From positions 2,480,001 through 2,544,000 of the forward strand of contig JBANDB010000008.1 in the NCBI GenBank assembly GCA_037576215.1: 64,000 nucleotides of DNA. The letters are read 5' to 3'. Shown here in pieces: positions 47,794-58,052 of this stretch. The translations under genes and the position numbers were made by a program. The stretch is from Armillaria gallica (lineage: Eukaryota > Basidiomycota > Agaricomycetes > Agaricales > Physalacriaceae). Below the pieces are notes generated by a model. The model had not been told where the DNA came from and ran no database searches. It was given only the letters and a program-made list of their open reading frames with translations. Each line of letters starts with the position of its first letter. The stretch's first letter is position 1.

Positions 47794-48800
47794 ATGATGC
47801 AGAGCCGCCTTAAAGTGTTGGCCAGTACGTCCTTTCGTTTTCTCTCTGGTTCCTAGCTACAGCACCTCCAAGGCTCTCATTTTTCCCGGCGCGTCCAATG
47901 GCAGCTATCCCATTCGCCTGCAAGGCCCGTCGGTGCTCGCTACTAGTATGTTGTTTCCACAATATTGAGAAACAGTCAACTCAGCGGATCCCATTACCAG
48001 TGCCATCAACCCGTTTAACTGGGTTCCCGAAAAAGTGAAAGAAAAGTTTGGGATGAAAATGAGAGAGACGGAGAGCGAAGAAGAGGTTGCAGCAGCCAAG
48101 AAGGAGGCTGAAGAGCGAGGGGAAAGCAGTATATTCGAGACCGTCACTGTCGCCGAACCGGAGCCGCCACTACCCTCTCCAGATGCGACTAAGCCTCTGG
48201 ATGCTTCTCCAAAGGAGGATTCAGCCGTACAAATAGAGCGCAAGGGCGACTCGGTGCGTTCCAATTGGATTCCCCCTGACATTCAAGTAACTGGTCCATG
48301 CAGCACAAATACTCGACGGCTGTCTTCAAAATCTCACACCGCAAGCTGAATATGATTGGTCGGCAGATTTCAGGAAAGCCCATCGACCATGCGATTCTTC
48401 AGATGCAATTTAGTGAAAAGCGCGCCAGTACGCGTATCATGAACATGCTCGCGACGGCTAGAGATCATGCTGTCCGGTACAAAGGTCTCGATGGACAGAG
48501 GCTTGTAGTCGGTAAGCCGCTTACTTGGTATCCTCATTTGTATCTAATTTCACGGTCTTAGCTGAATCCTGGGTGTCAAAGGGTAAGCACAACCGGAAGA
48601 GACTGGAACCCAAAGGAAGAGGGCATGTGGGTATACAAATACATCCTCAGGCCAAGCTGTCTATTGTGTTAAAAGAAGGAAGGACGCTGGAAGAACAAAA
48701 GGCCAAGGAGAAGGCGTTCAAACTGAAGAGAATCGTGTCTGCCGCGGTGACGAGAGAAGATAAGCCAATACGAAATCCTGGAGCTATGTGGGCATGGTAG
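47794..48800 (+). CDS. MRPL22: Mitochondrial ribosomal protein uL22m
   Basis: Large-subunit mitoribosomal protein. The L22 domain is clear: HKYSTAVFKISHRKLNMIGR, ISGKPIDHAILQMQFSEK, MNMLATARDHAV and AESWVSKGKHNRKRL, then GRGHVGIQIHPQAKLSIVLK. Exons 47985-48253, 48304-48511 and 48562-48800 are firm. The N-terminus is not. The phase-consistent model adds 47794-47824 and 47863-47928 (donor GTCGGT; Arg-rich presequence RLSFFPARPMAAIPF; 270 residues in all) but needs a 37-nt intron. Another frame (YPIRLQGPSVLATTD) joins exon 3 well through a GTATGT donor at 47946 but cannot be linked to an ATG. Confidence 0.9.
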
Positions 48801-48952
48801 CACACATTTATATATGTAGCGTGCTCAGCATAGAAAAGATTGATTTATTGGCAGAACTTTGAGAAAAAACAAAAATCGTGATATTGACGTCACGCGCGTT
48901 TGTTTACCTTGGCTCTTCAATCTTGCCCTCTCGTCGCCGCTCCCACTTCAAT

Positions 48953-50823
48953 ATGGCAGACACCACGCCAAAAAACAACACACGCGAAGTTATCATTATC
49001 CATTCAGATGCTTCAGACATCGAATCCAGCCAAGTGACCACGAAATCTGACTCACCTCGGAAAAGGAAAAGGAAGAAGAAACAAGCGAGTCAAGAAGAAG
49101 AGGGGTCAGAGGCTCGGTCCTCATCTGGTCGAGAAGCGAGGCGCGAACGACGAAAAAAGCTGCGTCTTGAAGAGCAGGCTAGCGGTTCTGGCTCGCGAGA
49201 TTCCAACTCGGAACGACGCCGTCGTTCTCGCTCTCCTCCTGGCCGCTCTCTTGGCCCTTTGGACGACTCGAAGCTGTTTTTCTTAGATCTTGAACCACTG
49301 GCTGTCCAGAATGTAGCTGAAAAGACTGCACAGACGGGCGAGGAGGGCGGCCCTTCAAAGTTACTTCTACCGTCTCATGTCCAGGTCTTGGGATCCGTTC
49401 CCGTTGAGATACTTCCACCATCTTCTCCGGACTCTGAAGACGAGGATTACATCGACTATCTGGATTACGATGACCGAAAGGTGTGTTGTTTTGGAGACTT
49501 TAGTTGGGTGCTGTCTGATGGATAACAATGCAGGGCTTGGTCCGGTATTTTGACACGCCTGAGGATAAACCAACAAAGACAGTGTGCAAAAACTGTGGTG
49601 CTGAAGGCGAACATACGACCTATAAATGTCCTGTCATAATAGTTCGTATCGCGTGTTCTTGTTCGACCACTCGCTCGCTCAACGAGTTACTCTTCAGTGC
49701 CTTACGTGTGGGGCTCGAGATGAGCATCCCACAAGATCCTGCCCCATTAGCAAGAGCTGCTTCAAATGCGGGATGAAGGGTCACATCAATGTAGTGAGTA
49801 GATCACAGCCAACAGTTCGGTTCTGTCGTTATAAAATATTCATCTATCAGAACTGCCCTAATAAATTTCAACATCAAGAACCCATGGGCAATATTTGTCA
49901 TCGCTGTGGACATCGCAGCCATATCACATCGGTGAGACTATTCTTGATGACTACCAGCAAGGTTTATAAGGCTGTTGGGCCCCGTTAATGTAGGAATGTC
50001 CAACGTGGTGGCGGATCTATGTTTATATCTCAGAAGAGAACGAGCGTGTCCAAATACTCCACACCCGTCGCGAAAAGTCCAAAGCGGGTCTCGGCCAAGG
50101 TGGAGAAGGATACATTGCCGAAGATGAATGGTGTTACAATTGCGGAGTCGAAGGGCATTGGGGTGATGTAAATGAAAACTTGCTATCTTCGCTCTTCCTT
50201 GCTGATAGCCTGCTCAGGACTGCAGCAATGCTCCTCATGCGTACGGAGTACCCGAAGACTATTCTGCATTTGGATCAAATAATCTGCACACAGGTCCGTT
50301 TGCAGACGTCAATGTGGATGTACGCCCAGCGATAGCCCGACGTGGAGCTCGTGACTGGGAGAAAGAGATTAATATCGTGGACAATGTAGGAAGAAAGGGC
50401 AAGCGAAAGGCCATCGAGATGCTGGGAAGATCTGCTCAGCGTCAGTTAGAGGACGACGGTGATGACTGGTTCGGAAACAGAGGAGGAGGAAAGGAGTCGA
50501 AAGCGGCTACGTCTCGCACAAACGGAAAACCCGCGAAGAAGCTGATGTTCGGCCAATCAATCAAATCCGGTCTCTTGGATCGCATAGGTGATACCGCAAT
50601 CGACGTGGAACCACCTAAACGGGGGAGATCGGATAGAGAGGAGAGCAGAAGACAAAGAGAGAAACGACCTCGCTCGGACAAACCCTCTTCATCCAGGAAT
50701 AAGCAAAGTGATACATATGATACTTTTTCGAACTCTAGGTCTAGTCGTCGATACGAAGGCTCGTACAGAGAGAGGGACTACGATCGGCGTGGACCTAGAT
50801 ACAGCGGCGGGTATTCGAGGTAG
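48953..50823 (+). CDS. AIR1: Air1/Air2-like zinc-knuckle RNA-binding protein of the TRAMP complex
   Basis: TRAMP adds short poly(A) tails to faulty nuclear RNAs for the exosome; Air proteins bind RNA. Exons 48953-49480, 49534-49641, 49698-49793, 49851-49931, 49994-50167 and 50218-50823 give 530 residues, all introns in phase 0. Seen: an acidic and basic N-terminus, five CCHC knuckles (CKNCGAEGEHTTYKC, CLTCGARDEHPTRSC, CFKCGMKGHINVNC, CHRCGHRSHITSEC, CYNCGVEGHWGDDC), WWRIYVYISEENE, and an Arg/Ser-rich tail ending RRGPRYSGGYSR. The GTGAGT donor at 49794 was chosen over GTAGTG three bases earlier because it gives the standard H-x4-C spacing. Introns 3, 4 and 5 cut their knuckles at the same place. 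Confidence 0.9.
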
Positions 50824-50997
50824 CTGGTTCTGTCCTCTAGATAGCATGTAAATATTGTGATGCAGCCACCCATTATTATCAAATTCGCGAGCATTACAGA
50901 GTCAGCGATTTGAAATTTACCAAGGGTCACGATCACGTGAGGTTTGTCTCTTAAATTTCAACCACCACTACTGCCACCACTTTGCCTTTCTTCAATC

Positions 50998-52820
50998 ATG
51001 CAGTCGAAGACCCCAAAGACGCCCAGCAGGCAGCGTGCTCGCTCAGACGTGAAAACACCTTTGACCTCTTCCGCTCTCAATGGCGTTGCGTTGGCACCAT
51101 CGCCGTCGAAACGACGAACCAAGTCACGGTCAGTGACCGGACCTTTCGACGTGTCGAATCCTTTCATCGTTCCGCCAACCTCTTCATCGTCTCGCTCACG
51201 TGCATCTTCACCTGTCAAATCTTTCGCATCATCGGGGGCGTATCCCATCAATGCCGAGTTGCAACGACAAGCAAATTCGGGAATTATCAGAAAGGGTGGG
51301 ATTGAGAGCAAGCTGGACGTTGTGAAGATTGATTACGTTCCGTCTTCGAGTTCTAAGTCGGAGCTGAAGCGGTCTAGGTCGACGCCAGTGAGTTGCTATC
51401 TCCTACCTGTAGTCATTCATTTACCGTTTTGCAGAATCGGATAGGTGAACAGCAAGATCGCTTTATCACTACCACGCGGGAAAACGCAGGATTTGATATC
51501 GCTGCTAGTATGGAGAAAATGAACCTCAACTCACACAATTCATCGCCTGGACATACTGCACGTCTTGCAGAAGCGACCGGAGTGCCACTCAATCGTCGCA
51601 TCCTGGGATACCGTGAACCACCTCCCCCTCCTTCATCCGACAATACACTTGCTCTTCAGCGTGAATATGCAAAACCCTTGTACGCTAACGCACGTCCTGA
51701 CACTTTGGCGTCGTCAACCGGAGCGGTCAAAAGCAAATCGCGGAAACTCCCTACGCAGCCCGAGCGAGTGTTGGATGCGGTCAATCTTCTGGATGACTTC
51801 TATCTCAACCTCATAAGCTGGTCGTGTCAGAATACTGTTGCTGTCGCTCTTGGCCCTGCTACGTACATCTGGAACGGAGACACTGGCAGTGTCATTCCCA
51901 TTTCTGAAGCGGCCGATGGCTTGTATCCTTCGAGTGTGGAGATGTCGAATGATGGTGCATTCCTTGGCATTGGGTTGTGCAATGGAGATGTAGAGCTGTA
52001 TGACGCTGAGACTGCCCAGAAGCTGCGTACGATGAGTGGGCATCAGGGCCAGGTTGCTACTCTGTCCTGGAATGAGCACGTCCTAACTTCTGGATGTGCG
52101 GATGGTAGCATCTGGCATCATGACGTGCGAGTTCCTCGCCATAAAGTGATGGAGTTATTGGGTCACACTGGCGAGGTTTGCGGTTTAACATGGAGAAGTG
52201 ATGGGGAGTTGTTAGCTAGCGGTGGTAACGACAATGTGGTCAATATATGGGACGGAAGACTTGGAGATGTTGGAGAGAATGCCCAAGGAAAGGCCAAGTG
52301 GGTCAAGCGAAATCACACAGCTGCCGTGAAGGTACGTATTCTTCGTTCCGGTTCGTTCTTATACGTACTAAGCCTTTTATAGGCGCTAGCATGGTGCCCA
52401 TGGCAGCCATCTTTGCTTGCCTCGGGTGGAGGTACAAATGATGCCTCGATTAACGTGTGGAATGTGAACACTGGCGCGCGAGTTCACACAACAAAGACAC
52501 CTGCTCAAATCAGTACTATTCAATGGGCACCGCACAAAAAGGAGATCCTGACCACTCATGGATATCCAACCAACGCGATCATGCTTCATGCGTACCCCAG
52601 CATGGAACGTGTTGCAGAGATCCGAGACTCGCATGAGTCTCGAGTTTTGTTCAGTTGCGTCAGCCCTGCTGGTGACCTAGTGCTTACTGGTGGTGGCGAT
52701 GAGTCTTTGAAGTTTTGGAGGATCTGGGAAGTTCCCAGTGCGTCAGGAAAGAAGAAGAGAATGGCGTATGATGATAGGCCTCTCAATTCAACCAGGTCGA
52801 ATGTGCTGTCTATTCGCTGA
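50998..52820 (+). CDS. CDC20: Cdc20/Slp1-like APC/C activator (WD40)
   Basis: Brings substrates to the anaphase-promoting complex at mitosis. Exons 50998-51387, 51435-52331 and 52383-52820 give 574 residues. Seen: a Ser/Pro-rich N-terminus, a diverged C-box (DRFITTTRENAG, where DRYIPxR is usual), then ERVLDAVNLLDDFYLNLISW opening the WD40 propeller with repeats such as GHQGQVATLSWNEHVLTSG, LGHTGEVCGLTWRSDGELLA and ALAWCPWQPSLLASGGG, and the C-terminal LSIR (IR tail). The Cdh1 paralogue is less likely because the N-terminal layout is Cdc20-like. A CACGTG site lies about 60 bp upstream of the ATG. Confidence 0.92.
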
Positions 52821-53027
52821 GCTTAGACCTGTGCCGAGGAACTTGATTCGTGGTCGTGGATACTGTATTTATTTAACATTGCACAGGCATCGATAGACGT
52901 AGTTCATTAATAAGTAGGACAAATCTTTGTCAATTTCAACATGCACTTGCCGGCCCGATACTACCGCCGGCCATTCAAGCTTTCCCTTTCACAGTGACCA
53001 TTTTGTACTCGAACATTCTGCGCTGGC

Positions 53028-53915
53028 ATGAATTCCAGAATCAAAAGTCGAGCTAATACATCCGGAAGTACGACGGAGTCAAATTCGATAACCGCCGTTG
53101 CGAGTGCAGCAGTCTCCTTTGAATACGCGTCTCTGCGTCACCGGTCGCACTGTCCTCTTGGTATCTATGTAGTCCCATCCAAAGAGTCGCTTTTTATCTG
53201 GGACGCCATATTCTTTGTCCATCAAGGTGCGTGAAACGGCGCTCGTCAATGTTCTGTTTCCCTCAATATGCTACATCAAAAACAGGATACTACGCTGATG
53301 GCATCTTCAAGTTTCGTTTGTTGTTCCCTTCAGACTATCCCGAACGCCCACCTACTGTCCAATTTATAACGGAGATGTTCCATCCGTTGATCTCCCCCAA
53401 TGGGATATTCAATCTTGCTCCCCGCTTCCATCCTTGGCGGTACGTTGGGCGCCAGTAATCTATGTTGGTCGTCTTCTGATGTGATTGTTTAGGCCCAAGG
53501 AACACTTCGTTTTCCATGTTCTTCACTACATCAAGGCTTCTTTCAAAAAGCCTGTACTCGACAAGATCGCTGAAGCTGATTGCTTGAATAAAGAAGCCTA
53601 TCGGTTCGTGCTCTCTAGGTCTATTAATATCATTCCTCATTAAGACTGACGAATTTCAGAATGTAAGCCTTCCCGTAAAGTTGATCTTTAGAATCGTATT
53701 CACCTGTGCCTGTCAGGTATCATGACTCCACAGGATCTTTTGCCTCCCTGGCTACTCAGTCGTCGCTTTTGTCGCAATCTCCGTCTTCGCTATTTGAAAG
53801 GGATTTGCCATCATCATCGGATAAGTCGCGTGGAATGGTTTTGCGAGAGCTCAAGCCGCAGCAGCTTCAAGAAATGCGGACAAAGCTGGGGCTGGCGGAA
53901 TGGGATGGAGAATAG
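53028..53915 (+). CDS. E2-like ubiquitin-conjugating variant (AKTIP/FTS-like)
   Basis: UBC-fold protein lacking catalysis. Exons 53028-53226, 53286-53439, 53493-53603, a 3-nt exon 53660-53662 and 53717-53915 give 221 residues. Seen: FEYASLRHRSHCPLGIYVVP, YYADGIFKFRLLFPSDYPER, PPTVQFITEMFHPLISPNGI and FNLAPRFHPWRPKEHFVFHV. Where a true E2 has HPN then G-x-ICL with the active Cys, this has HPLISPNGIFNL: the Cys is gone, as in AKTIP/FTS, which link Hook proteins to membranes. The tail ends KPQQLQEMRTKLGLAEWDGE. If the tiny exon is real the joint reads R-M-Y; if it is skipped it reads R-Y. Confidence 0.86.
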
Positions 53916-54007
53916 AAGATGCTAGTGTATGTACATTAATGTCTGCGGTGTACATTATATTATTGATTACTCTGTATGCTTTCCTACTAGATCATAATAA
54001 AACGTGT

Positions 54008-57000
54008 CTATACATCGTCACTTCCGCTGTCTAGGGCGGGCAAGGCTTCCACCGTCTCGAAGGGCGTGTCTGGACCGGTGTCCTCATCTTCGAGCTAGCA
54101 TTTTGATTAGTTAGTTATTGCCATAGATCTGATGGAAGAATCACGCACTTCACTTAATCTATGGAAGTGTTTCGACAATTTTTCTATAACAAGACTATAT
54201 GGTAGATGCTGCGTCAATTTCCTAGTGATATCAAGTCAGTGAAACCGCATTACATCAAGTAGAGAGAACCATCACCTTCGTGACTGTACATTCAGGGAAT
54301 GCCGGGCATCTAATGTCGAATCTAATACATTCGACGAATGTGCGCCTTCGCTTAGAGAGATCTTGATAGAATACTCTTTGTCCGACTTTCCTCGTCCGTG
54401 ATTACGCTCATACAATTCAAACGTGATATGAGACTAGACGAAAGGATGTCAAGGATAAGAGGCAGTAGCAGAGACAAGCACGTACGGCATAATCCAGTTC
54501 CGGAATACGGCGATTGGCAATCGGGAGACCGGAGAGTAATACAAGGTTGACCAAGGTGTGAATATGGCTTTCTTTAGTGAAGTAGAGTGTCAACGAACTG
54601 CCGCCATTGTTTCGAGCTGCTTCCAAATCTTGAACAACATTGTGAAGTAGCGGTAGAGACGTCAGAACACCAATTTCTTCTCTGTTACACAACAAAGGTG
54701 AGAAGGATGTCGTTGAGAGGGAACGTCGACGCACTTCTCATCCGGATCTATGCCGTATTCCTGGGGCGCAACTAGATCAAAGAGGGCTTTGGCTCTACCG
54801 TACAGCTCATGTAGTTTACGGTCGTGAGGCTGAAGAGGGTCCCGGCGGCCATTCTCGTCAAATATAGCGAACAAGAAGGTTCTGTGGTGCAAGGCACAAT
54901 ACTTGATGGTATCGTAAAGCTCAGAAACCTGACAGTTGATCGGAGTAAGAGTAGCTCAAAGGCTATGGAATATATTCGTACCCGTGAGGGGTCAAACTTC
55001 TTCTGTTCAACGTCACAAAAATCTTCAAACAGTTTTTCCCATCTTTCTCGGAATAACCATGGCTCATCGCCGCAGCACCTATTAAAGGTTAAATAAATCT
55101 ATCTATGCGTAACAGAAGATGCGCGTACCATCTTTCCTGAATCTTGTCAACATCCATGGTTTCAAAATTCCGGTGCATGATGTCCCTGAAGGATCCTAGT
55201 AGTTCTATCACCTCCTGAACTACCATGAGGACCTGTTGTCTGCACGTTCATGGCACTCACTTTGACTACCTCAACGGGTTCTTTCTTCATGCTCTTGGGC
55301 CACGTAAGTTCCGGCCTTTTCTCCGACTCACCAGGTCGCAATAAGATCTTGAGACGTTTTTTGACATCATCCATCAAATCTTTGGCGGCATTGGAATCGT
55401 CAAGCAGGTCCTTTCGCACAATGAGTGTAAGAGGAGTCTCGGGATGGGAGGAATTCATATAACTCCCGCTGCCATTGGTCGATCCGTCTGTTGAAGACCG
55501 CGAGCTTGAGTTGGAAGACGTGTTCATGGTGTAAGAAGGTGATTGCGTATCATAAAGAGAAGCTGCAAAAATCTCCGCTGAAGCGATGACGCGCCTTTCG
55601 GACGATGTGAAGATCTACACAGGAGTTGTCGGTACATGTAGCTAGTACGAGACAATGCATAAGCATACCTTCACGTTTTGCAGAACTTCTTTGTCTGTGA
55701 GCAGTTGAAGCTTAGTGAGATGTATTCGGCACGGGAGGATAAGAATGCGACGCACTCATGATGGAGATATCCTTCTTCATGTTCTCACCCAGATCTCTCG
55801 ATTGATAACGAGCGGAGTGTGTGAACTAGACGAGGAAAATCAAAAGTTGTCCAGTGAGTTGTAGATGCAAAATGACCTCTCCACCCCATTTGAATACCAG
55901 CGTCAATTTTGTCAGCCTCCGCACATGTCCAGCCTGACGTTTGGAGTACACAGGTTTGAGCTGAGCTTTTGTTCCAGGTAGGTCGATCTTGCTGAAGAGG
56001 GCATTGTTCAACTGTGTCAACTTGTTCAGCTCTTCGCCGTCTGCTCCCAGTCTCTTGGCCTCCTCAACAGCGGTAGCGATTAGGTTGAGCTGGTCTTTCT
56101 CCCGAAGAATGATCTCTTCTTTCTCTCCATTCAGAAGGGTGACAAATGGTTGTGTCCAAGGTTCGCCAATCGGAAAATTACTGAAAGAGATTCAGATTTG
56201 GTTAGTCCTGTTCAGCGTGATGTGACATGTTTTCCCACAATTTTAGTTTCTGTTTCGGCGTACGATCAGCATGTCTATACACGGTCACGTTCGCCTTGAG
56301 CAGCCAAGTCGGGGTTTCCACAGACATGTTCTCGGCCCCAGGAAGAGCGCGATCAGGTGACGAAGATAGTCGCATACACAGAGCGGCAAGAATATCCGCG
56401 GCTTTGTCTGAAAGTTGGGTGTTATTATAGCGTGTACAAAGAGACAATAAAGGAAAACCTCAGCAAGTCATGTCACAACGATCAGGCCTCTCTGCGCATG
56501 TAAGTTTCATGGCCTCGGAGGACCTGATGCTCCATGATACGTTGCGGCGGTGTGCGGAGACGAATAATCCGCGAAAAAAGAAACGCAGTACCGTAATATG
56601 TGTTATTGCCTTTGACAAAGCTCCAGCCGTTGACGTCGATGACTTGACTTTTCTTCCCATTATTACAGCGGAGCATGTCAAAACCACAAACGCGTTGGCC
56701 AAATCCTTCACAAATCTTGGTGGCCCAAGCCTTTTCTTCTTCAGTGAGTCTGGTGATAAAGCTAAACGTGTATATGAATACTTGTCGCGAAAAGACAACA
56801 AGAAATGTACCGGATCTCTTTGCCCTCGGTGTTCCGTCGGACGACCCCGTCGACGACGGGGGATTTGCGAGTTTCGGCGTGCGTGTACTCCTTTCCGACG
56901 GTGTATACCTTGATATCTTCGGAGTTGTCGACATCTATAAATTTCTCGTAGATATAAGAACCGTCCGTCCGAGGATGATTTAATGTCGGGTCCAAGTCGC

Positions 57001-57849
57001 TGGATTTGTTACCAACCTGTTTTATAAAATCAGCATAATGCCTCGTGAGTTGACTCAGCAATAACCTTTCTAAATAGTCGACGTCCGCCACCTCCCTTGA
57101 AATAGATATAGACGTTATGGTCCTCTCCGCTCACAGGTTTCTCGACAAACGGCTTTTCCAGTACTTTTCCGTCTATGATGATAGCATTACCATCTTCTCG
57201 AAGTATGACTTCGGGGGTGACTTGGTAACCTCCTAACGTGATACCATGACGTTGTTTCATCAGGCTGATAAGCTCGGGGTCGATCTTTGGGCCACCGTCG
57301 CGAGATACCTCGAGGCGAGGTGGAGTTGGTACTTTGAGATAGTCAAGTACTGCGCCAACTAACCGACGATCCCAAAGCAAGGCCTGAGGAGCAAGATCAT
57401 TGATACAGAATGGATTTCGAAGTTTGACGTAAGATATCGCTTTGTCAAGAGGGAAATCCGTGGAAAAGAAGGAAATAAGTATATCACATCTAGGCCAGTT
57501 TTCGACGTCTGATACGCAACTGCTTAGCTTAAGTAGTTCGAGTAATGAATTACTTACCCTCATCTAATATGACTTTGTCACCAAAAACCTTGACTTCTAT
57601 GGAACCGCGAGCCCGCTCGACGAGTCGAATGAGAATTTCACGCATCGCCTTCGACCTGGCTTTCACGTCCATAGCGCATACACCCAAGACCACTGGATTA
57701 GCATTTTGGTGGGCGTCCAAAGTAGCAGGTAAATCAGAATGGGACGATGACGGAGATGAAGACCTTGTCAAGATTGAGCTTGAGCGAGGAGACGCCCTTT
57801 CTGGAGAATTGAAGAACGTAGAGAGCCGGGATTGCCTATCCCAATGCAT
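54008..57849 (-). CDS. VIP1: Vip1/Asp1 diphosphoinositol pentakisphosphate kinase (PPIP5K)
   Basis: Makes and breaks inositol pyrophosphates. Sixteen exons (57849-57558, 57508-57066, 57016-56811, 56761-56592, 56407-56239, 56180-55877, 55825-55756, 55694-55669, 55614-55261, 55214-55129, 55078-54982, 54928-54735, 54681-54486, 54433-54276, 54221-54149, 54094-54008) give 974 residues with every phase right. Seen: N-terminal ATP-grasp kinase ([72 protein letters not shown]), then a histidine-phosphatase domain with [14 protein letters not shown] and [16 protein letters not shown]. Intron 56408-56591 is 184 nt, against about 50 elsewhere. Divergent from IQGAP, starts 203 bp apart. Confidence 0.96.
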
Positions 57850-58052
57850 GATGGGCGTTAAAAGGAAAGCCGCCGAAAGCCTAAAGCATCTGTGGCAGTG
57901 CCAGGGGAGAGCCACGTGAACGGGAAGGCTGCGGCAACAAACGACAACAAGCCTTGGCACTCGGCTTGGGTCATTCATAGCGCCTACCGGGCAAAATCGA
58001 CGTCGGTGGCTCGACACGCCTTTCCTTTCAACCCCCATGACATAGCTACGAC
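57850..58052. promoter_or_regulatory. Shared divergent promoter of VIP1 and IQGAP
   Basis: 203 bp separate the two start codons. No TATA box or known site stands out, but the closeness suggests linked expression. Confidence 0.4.

Noticed and set aside
53604..53716. One 113-nt intron in the E2-like gene
   Set aside because: Possible and in frame, but over twice the usual length and containing a perfect internal acceptor-donor pair; two introns with a 3-nt exon is preferred.
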